This document shows, piece after piece, positions 51,801 through 60,800 of a stretch of 64,000 nt of DNA. Where the stretch lies: assembly GCF_040054535.1 (NCBI RefSeq), contig NC_090796.1, positions 4,201,501 through 4,265,500 of the forward strand, given 5' to 3'. The stretch is from Antennarius striatus. Lineage: Eukaryota; Chordata; Actinopteri; Lophiiformes; Antennariidae. The translations under genes were made by a program, and so were the position numbers. Every line of letters starts with the position of its first letter. Position 1 is the stretch's first letter. The notes beneath the pieces are model-generated. The model saw nothing but the letters and a program-made list of their open reading frames with translations. It did no database searches and was not told the DNA's origin.

Positions 51801-54800
51801 AAATGCATAACGAAGAAGAAAAAAAGCTTTCAGTGGACTATAAATCACATTTTTTGGGAGAAACACATTGTAAACACAATATCACATAAATAAAAACCCC
51901 ACCAGGAATAATTTTGTTCAGCTGTGAAAATGTCTCGGGTGAACAGAGAAAATCTGTTCTACGGTCGGTGTGGAGGTCCTGCATTAGACGTCCTCTGTCA
52001 GTGAGCGGATATTAAGTGGAGTAAAGTTTAGTGCAGTGTTGCGGTAAGCTACTGCTAGTTAAGACTTGCACAGACATGTCCAATAAGTGAGTACTGGTAG
52101 TGGCTGTTAATTTGAAAATAAAAAGATTAAAGATTAAATCCACTTTATTCATCCACACAAATGGGGAAATTATCTTTTTCACTCCAGTTTTGTATATGCA
52201 TATACTGTATATGTGTGTTAGTCAGAGCACACACACAAACATCGTATACAACAAACACAACACACACTAGGGGCCTGTAGGCATGCAGTTAATAACACTC
52301 AGTACAGCAGAGGTGGAGGGATGGGTCGCAACTTCGGGGTGTGCCCCAATGAGCAGCTTGTGGGGGGAACGACGCCTTGCTCAAGGGCGCCTCGGCAGTG
52401 GCTAGGAAGTGAGCTGACACCTCCCACTGTCAGCTCACACTCCGAAAATGTCTGGCGGGAGCGGGAATCGAACTGCTGATGGCTGGGCGATGTTTGGTCC
52501 CTAGACGTCTGCTCTAGCGCTGAGCCACTGCCACCCCAACGGCAGTGGCGGCAGTGGTTATAAGACGCAGGACCAGTCAAAAAAGTGTGTGAAAAAGTGT
52601 GACTTATAGGTTGGAAAATACGGTAAATGGTAATAGTTAGGCCCATTTTCAGTATGGTTTACTTAGTGTTTCAAAAAAGCGTAAGCATTGATCCTAGCAA
52701 TATGTCACTGAGTGTAACATGTTTTGCAAAGTTTTGGTCAATAGCTGAGGACATTAAGGGATTAAGTGCCACAATGCATTAATGTTTAGTAGTTACTCTT
52801 AGTAGAATCAATTAATTTTTGGTCTTCGACTGACCAGAAAGTATTTGTGTTCATGTACCTTAAAGACAATATTTTAAAAATGGTCATATTGCATGTCATC
52901 ATCATCAGGGTGGCACAGTGGGTAGCGCTGTCACCTCGCAACATGGCGGGACCGGGTTTGAGTCCCGCTCTGTGCGGAGTTTGCATGTTTTCCCTGTGTC
53001 TGTGTGGGTTCTCTCCGGGTTCTCCGGCTTCCTCCCACCTCCAAAAACATGCACTTCAGGTTGATTTGCCAGTCCCAAATTGCCCATAGGAGTGAGTGTG
53101 TGTGTGCATGGTTGTCTGTCTTCGTGTGGCGTCGTGCCCGGAATGTCCCCCGCCTCACGCCCTATGCCAGCTGGGATAGGCTCCAGCTCCCGTGACCCGC
53201 TACGGCGGATACAGCGGCAGAAAATGGATGGATGGCATCCTGATAATCATAATTTTCCTCTTATTCTTTTTTGCCCCCCCCATCCCCCCCCCCCCACACA
53301 CACGCACACCACTTCTTCATCTACTCAGCACACCGACCAAAGGTGGGATAGAGAACATGGCATTTGACCGTAACACCGATTCTCTGTTTGAGGAGCTTTC
53401 GTCAGCAGGAAATGACCTGATCGGGGATGTGGACGAAGGAGCCGATCTGCTGGGTAAGAAGTCACACTCTCATGTGAGATGATATAATCTTGCCATTAGT
53501 TCTACATCCATTTTCACATTTTTCCTCTGTCACCATATTTTTGGGGGGTGTTGGTATGATCAATCCTACAGATGAATTTTCTGGTGTGTATCAATGAACT
53601 CCTCATACCTCGTTACAAATGTGTTATTCCAATCATTAGTGTCCCTGGCTCTGTTCAGTTCCCTCTGTGACTATTCTGGATGTATAGAGGTATAGCTCAG
53701 ATTGGTGTAACTGTGCTGTGAATGGCAATAATATAGTGTGTAAATGAGGCTCTTAACAAATCTCATCATTTCTTGCATGATTGTCAGATGACAGTTTCAT
53801 GGGTAAGACTGCTAGATCCATAAGCCAGAAATCAGGACAGAATATTGTTTACATATTATACTGTTTTCTTTGGATCAAATGAAAAAGTGAAGCATTGGTA
53901 TCATGGGTAATCTCTTTCAGGTATGGGTCGGGAAGTGGAGCATCTTATCCATGAGAACACCCAGCTGCTGGAGACTAAGTTGGTACCCATTACAAACCAT
54001 TGAAGAGTTGATATGTTTGTAAAGTAAGAGTCACAAATAGAAGCAATAAATAGAAAAAGGACTTTTTGCTATTAACTATCACCACCTGATGTAACCACAT
54101 CAGTGCGTCATGTAAGTTAACATGTAAAATACCTGTTCATATGGTACAAACATGAACTAAAATGTTGCTGTAGTACAGACACACTTGCTTTAGTATTCAT
54201 GAATATCTGGAGAGTGCTGCCACTTTGTGTTTAATACAGAGATTTTACTCAGTTTACTTTGGAAAGAAAAACTCCTCAACCTCCTACTGTATGGTCGTTT
54301 GGATAGGTTGTATGGGTTTCTTGGTAAAGTATACTATTTAGCATTTGTTTACAATAACCAGAACAAGAGCAGTTTAAATACAACACAAAATCCTGCTTTT
54401 ACTTTTAGTTACTGCAATTTGTAAATGGTACAACAAGAAAGCCCCAGACCCTCACTGAGTGCCCACCATGCTTCACTTATTAGTATTGGCTTCATTCTTC
54501 TTCCTTCATGTACAATACTGATTGATATACTCCAGAAGTTCCAGTTGGTTTCATGGCGGCACAAAACAGCATAAAAAAACCCTTGGTGACCTTTTTGAGC
54601 TGTTGGACCGTCAGAAAAAATTCTCCAAGAAAATCCACCCTCATGAATTTATCATGGAGTGGTCACAGGTCCAGACAGAACCATCATGTGGTCCGGATCC
54701 AGACCACGGTCTGCCATTTAGTGACCCCTGCTATAGACCCCTGAAGGGAAAAGCCGAAAGGAAAAGAAGAAGCTATAGAATATAGTATCCATCTATATAG

Positions 54801-57800
54801 TTGAACTAGCTCATTCCAATCTTACCCCTGATTTTTGGATGTCATTATCCTCTAGTCGCTTAAATTAGAAGTGTATTTTCCAGACTATGAGTTGCATCAG
54901 TCAAAAAATGCATAACGAAGAAGAAAAAGCTTTCAGTGGAATATAAATCACATTTTTTGGGAGAAACAAATTGTAAACACAATAACACATTTAAAAAAAA
55001 CCCACCAGGAGTGGTGTTGTTCAGCTGTGAAAATGTCTCGGGTGAACAGAGAAAATCTGTTTTACGGTCGGTGTGAAACAATACTGATCGATATACTCCA
55101 GAAGTTCCAGTTTGGTTTCATGGCTGCACAAAACAGCATAAAAAAACCCTTGGTGACCGTTTTGAGCTTTTGGAACATCTTTATTATACATTTTTGGTCA
55201 GCAGAAGTGAACGTCAAGGACCTGACTGATTATGACCCGACGCTGAAGTCTGGCACAGTGTTGTAACACATGATTTATAAATTTGTTGTCCCATGTGGTG
55301 TGTTGTTCTTGGGGTTGGATCATTTAGAGATGGCCCTATTTGGTTAATGTAGCATTTGGTTTGAGTGAGGCAGAAAACATAATGGCTGCATTGAGTTATT
55401 TAAACTGTTCTGATTTGATTTGGTTAAGCAAGAAGCTGATAAATATATTTTGCAGACAAAGGTAATGTACAATTTGGTTTAATTCTGTATCCAACTGTAC
55501 ATGTGCCATTTTAGAAACGCTCTGAATGTGGTGAAAAATGACCTGATAACACGCATAGATGAGCTGTTATGTGAGAAGGAGGGCTTACAGAGTGAGCTGG
55601 ATGCCGTCACCCAGGCAAAGACCAAACTGGAGGAGAAGAACAAAGAATTGGAGGAAGAACTCAAGAAGTGAGTAGCTCAGAGCTGCCTATCTGTCTAAAT
55701 AATGTTCATCCTGCTTAAATATGGTTGCTAAGGACCTGTATACTGGCTTGCAGGATTCGAGCAGAGCTTGAGGAGACCAGACAGAAGGTCAAGAACGATA
55801 ATGAAGATGATGTGAGTCTTTGGAATCTTCTGTGTTACAAGTTGTGACACATCTGTGGTTATTAAACAAATGCCAGCTACATGTTGAGCTGTTTCAAGAA
55901 TTTCAACATATGACCAGTTCTTTAACAAAAATGTGTGCCTTGAAAAGCTTCATAAATCACATTGATCACCAGTTTGAAATAAAAGACCAGTATGTGTGTG
56001 GGACGCACATGCACATGTGATACATAAATGTTTGTGGTCTCAAGCTCTTGTTGTGCCTGCAGAGTGATGTACCCACAGCACAGAGAAAGCGCTTCACCAG
56101 GGTGGAGATGGCCAGAGTCTTGATGGAGAGGAACCAGTACAAGGAGAGGCTGATGGAGCTGCAGGAGGCGATTAGGTGGACCGAGATGATCCGGTAAGAC
56201 ACACGTAGTAGTCATTAGTTGTTCTAACATATTCCAACAGTAAGGCTTTATATTTTATTTACTCTTGCTTTCATCCACAGATGGAAAATATGACTAAGTA
56301 ATCTTGGATGTTTCAAGTAAATACACATTGAAATTCAAAGGGAATCTTCTCTTTCAGGGCTTCAAAAGAAAACCCCGGTCTTCCAGAGAAGAAGAAAACC
56401 AGCCTCTGGCAATTGTAAGCACTTTTTTTGAGGTGACCTCTTGGATACCAGTTGTGTGATGACTGGTGATGACTTGTTTGTATTTCATTTTGCTTTTCTT
56501 TTATATTCCATGTATGTTTGTGCTCTCCAGAATGTAGGTAAATTGTTGCATTGTTTACAGTGTTCTTATCTTCACAACAAACTCTGAACAGAGGAGAGCT
56601 AACCCAGAGTTGGAGGCTCTGATCTCAGATTTGAGCTGCTCTGTCAGTAGCGTCTGAAGTGCCTCATGAAAAACATAGAGCTTGACAGAAGATTTGAGAC
56701 AATCTAGATCAGGGGAAAACTTGTTTCTTCACATAGGAAACAAATCTGAACTACGTGATCTCACATCTCCTTTGTTGAGTGTCATGGGGAATGAGTTTGT
56801 TTTGATGGGATGAGGACATTCTTTAACACTTTCACATTATGAGAGCAGTCATTGGGAATATTAATTCATAATGCTTTTAACTATGTGTACCTCACATGAC
56901 CTCAGAACTTAATGCTGAGGGACTATGGTATAGTCCTTACTGGGTGTGTATGGGGTGTCATTATGCATTTAATCCCATCAGTCATCCTCTAGTTTATACA
57001 TTAAGAACCTCCTTAAGACACTTGAACATATTATTGACTGGAACAGTTATGTTTTATGACCCTATCAAAAAGCTTTTTTTGTGTGTATATCAGTGTGGTC
57101 TTAAAGCATTATGAATGGTTAGAATTCACTATGAATGCCTCCATAATGCGCTACATACACACCCTTATAGAAAGTGTTACTGGACATCTGTGGGTGAGGT
57201 TTTTATGAGAGGATTGGGACAGTCATTCATATGTGAAGCTAAATCTGACAAACGCACCATCTCTCCTGCCCTGTTTCTGTGTCCCTCTGTATCCTTCCTG
57301 ATGTCGCAATGTCTGTACAGGAGGTGTGTGGCGAGTGCTCACGTAAAGATGGGGGGGGGGGGGGCAGATTCATTGAGTATGTTGGTCAAAGCAACAAGGC
57401 TTGTAGAGATAGACTTACTGGAGCCTTTTGTCCAAACTAAAGCTAGATTTATTGTCTCATCATATTCAAAAATATATATGATGTGTGTAAAAAAACGGTT
57501 AAGTGTGGTGTAATGAGTGCAGTGTAGGGGATTGTTCAGGCCTGGTGTGTTCTGTTTCTCTGACTGACATCCCAGTTAGTACACATTATTAACCCTGCAG
57601 TGTGGGTGCTACTCTGGTACTTTGGTGTTTTGAGAGACAGTTCAGTGTGGTTTTGACACGTTAACAGGAACATGGGTATCAGTGTCTCTTTGCTACCTGT
57701 GAAAGAATTGGCATGGTGTGTTGGCATGGGACAGGAATCTTTTCACCCTTAAATGTTGAGCCCTATGTCTGCTGCTGCTGGTGCCCACCCCTCTATGCGT

Positions 57801-60800
57801 TTGTCTGTTTGTCTCTTTCTTACCCCGCCCGTACACCTCCAGTTTCAGCCGTTTGTTCAGCTCGTCTGGTGGGGTAGCCAAGAAGCCTGTGGGAGAGGCC
57901 CCAGTGAACGTGAAGTACAACGCGCCCACCTCTCAGATTCAGCCATCCATCAAGAAGAGGAGCAGCACTCTGCAGCAGCTGCCCAGCGACAAGAGCAAAG
58001 CCTTCGATTTCCTCAATGAGGAGTAAGTCCGTCAAGAAAACAGGATGCTCCACTAAGAGAAAAAAATTAAATGGAACTCATTGATACTGGGTCACAGAAC
58101 GATTAAGGATGCTTAACGATAATTTGAAACACATATTCAGAGGATCCAAGGTGTTTTGCTTCATTAACATTGGCAGTTAACTGCAGGAAGTTGTACTGAA
58201 CAACTGTTCAATGAATGGTTGGATTCATTGTGTGTACGGTTTATTGTATTAATAACAGGAGAGTGTAAACATAAACTACTTAACTGCAGAACTAAAGTCA
58301 CCATTCATATTTCGCTTTGCTCACAGCTGCAACCCTCTCTGAGGAAACATGATTGTCAGTGGATTTTTGTTCTGGCCTGCAGAGTGGCGGCCAGTGGCGT
58401 GGTGTCTCGACGCGAGCAGAAGAGGGCTCAGTACCAGCAGGTCAAAGCCCACGTCCAGAAGGAAGACGGCCGGGTGCAGGCTTACGGCTGGAGTCTACCC
58501 AAAAAATACAAGGTTAGGAGACGAGGGAGCTGTTCCTCTTTAAATGACAGTTGGGCTGTGCTGAAAATTATAACAGAAACACCCTTTAATGCAACTGCGC
58601 TGTTTTTTTTTTTTTTAAACAATTATTTTTAGGCCAATGGTGGTCAGTTAGAGGGGAAAGTGAAGAATCTGCCTGTTCCTGTTTTCCTCAGACCACTGGA
58701 TGAGAAAGATTCTTCTATGAAGGTATTTCTTCCAGCCCCTCAGTGCTGTTTTCTTTCTTATTCACGTTACCGTCAGTAACAAAGCTTATTTGGCTTGACA
58801 GTTAGGAAATGTAATGACATTAAAAACACATATAGGGGGATTCTTCTCTCAGAATGGGCAGGTGTACAGTAGATGTTCCAGAGCAGGCCAGAATATACAG
58901 ATTACACTAACAAAATGACAATAACTGAAGATACAATGATACCCAGAAGAGGAAATATCAAAGATTATAAGAAAAATAGACTTATGCTGGTACAGCACTG
59001 TAGTGCGGAAGATGGAACTATTACTCCTCAAAAAACATGCACCTTAATTACACCAATATTGTTCATAGGTGTGTGCGTGTGTTTGTTTTATGTGGAGTGA
59101 GCTGGCGTTTTTATCTGGTGTGTACTCTGCCTTTTGCACAAAGCTGGCTAGAATAGGAATGAGAGGCTGAGAAGAACTTTAGTAGAAGAAAGTACAAGGA
59201 GAGAAACAAAATCTGCAGCCTGAGGGAACTAGAAACAACAGAATTGTAGCATGAATCAGAAACTTAATTTGTGTTCAAATTGGCAGACATAAATTACAAG
59301 TGCAGTTAATATCGAGACAAATGCTCAAAGTAATGGAAACGGGTGCAAGTGTCTAATCACAGAAGAAGCACTCCGAGTGTTATGAATGAGTTTTGGTTTA
59401 AATTTAAAGACTTCAGTGGTTTAAGTTCATGGTGACGTCAAGAGAGGTTATTCTAGAAGAAGTGAGCATCAAATGAAATGCATGAGGTGGAATATAAGTT
59501 CTATTGTGGACACAAAAGTATGAAGGGTCAAGATTGTTCACAGCCAGAGTGAACTTCAAGTGTAATCCGACAGGAACAGGTGAGGTGAGGATGAAAATAG
59601 TGCAACATGATGACATTTTCTGGTTTGTATTTGTTTTAGCTGTGGTGTGCTGCTGGTGTGAACCTATCTGGAGGAAAAACCAGAGACGGAGGTTCCATCG
59701 TAGGAGCCAGCGTGTTTTATAATGACATTTCTGAGCATGAGAGCCCCAAAAAGAAAATTGGATCTCAGAGTAGCCTGGAAAAACTAGACCAAGAACTCAA
59801 GGTACACACTGATTTCAATTGTTTCATCATCCCATCCCACCGGGACACATGGTCACACACACCAACACACTCTGACATCCACATGTTTGGCTGCTCTGCA
59901 TCGCTGTTACATTTCAGGAGCAGCAAAAGGAGTTACGCCAGCAGGATGAGTTGTCGTCGCTGGTTTGGATCTGTACCAGCACAACGTCCACGACCAAAGC
60001 TGTTGTTATTGATGCCAACCAGCCTGGGAACGTCCTTGACAGCTTCTTTGTGTGCAATTCCCATGTCCTCTGCATTTCCAGTGTACCAGGTCAGGGCACA
60101 AACATGTTAAATCAATGTAGAGTGGATTTTATTGTCAGTAGCTCACGGGGGACTTAACCAGGATTTGCATGTTTGTCTTCAAAAACGTATATTTGAATCT
60201 AGGTGCAAGAGAGACTGATTACCCAGCTGGAGAGGACACAGAGCCAAACTGCAAGACAAACCCAGGAGGAGATGGTGACTCGCATTCAACCAAAAGCAGC
60301 TCCGCTGGTGGCGGCAGCGTCCTTGGAGACATCACTGTTGTCGGCTGTGAGGCTGAGGGAGGAGCAGCTGTTCCTCAAACTGGAGTCGTCCCAGAAGCAG
60401 ACAGACAACCCGGTCAGAGGCTTTTATTATTACATCCTTCCTTCAGCAGCATCAATATGTTCACCAAAAGGTGCTGCATTAAGTTTATCACTGATATTAA
60501 CAAGTGTCTCCGGATTCCTGAAGGTTCAATCTGAAGCAACTGGACAGTGACAGTGTCAGTGATTTCCTCCAGTTTTCAACAGGAAAACTTATTGGGCTCA
60601 ATGTGCTGCTGTTTTATGAAACCCTGAGAAAGAATGTTTAGGGATTTCAGGACAATCAGCTTAAAACACTGAATTATGGCAGCATTTTATAACCAGTTTA
60701 TAGTTACACATAAAGTCCATCTAAGAGGAGTTTTTATAATCAAAATAGAATATTTTTTTCAATTATTACATCCCACGAAGCGGTGATGTATTGTAATTGT

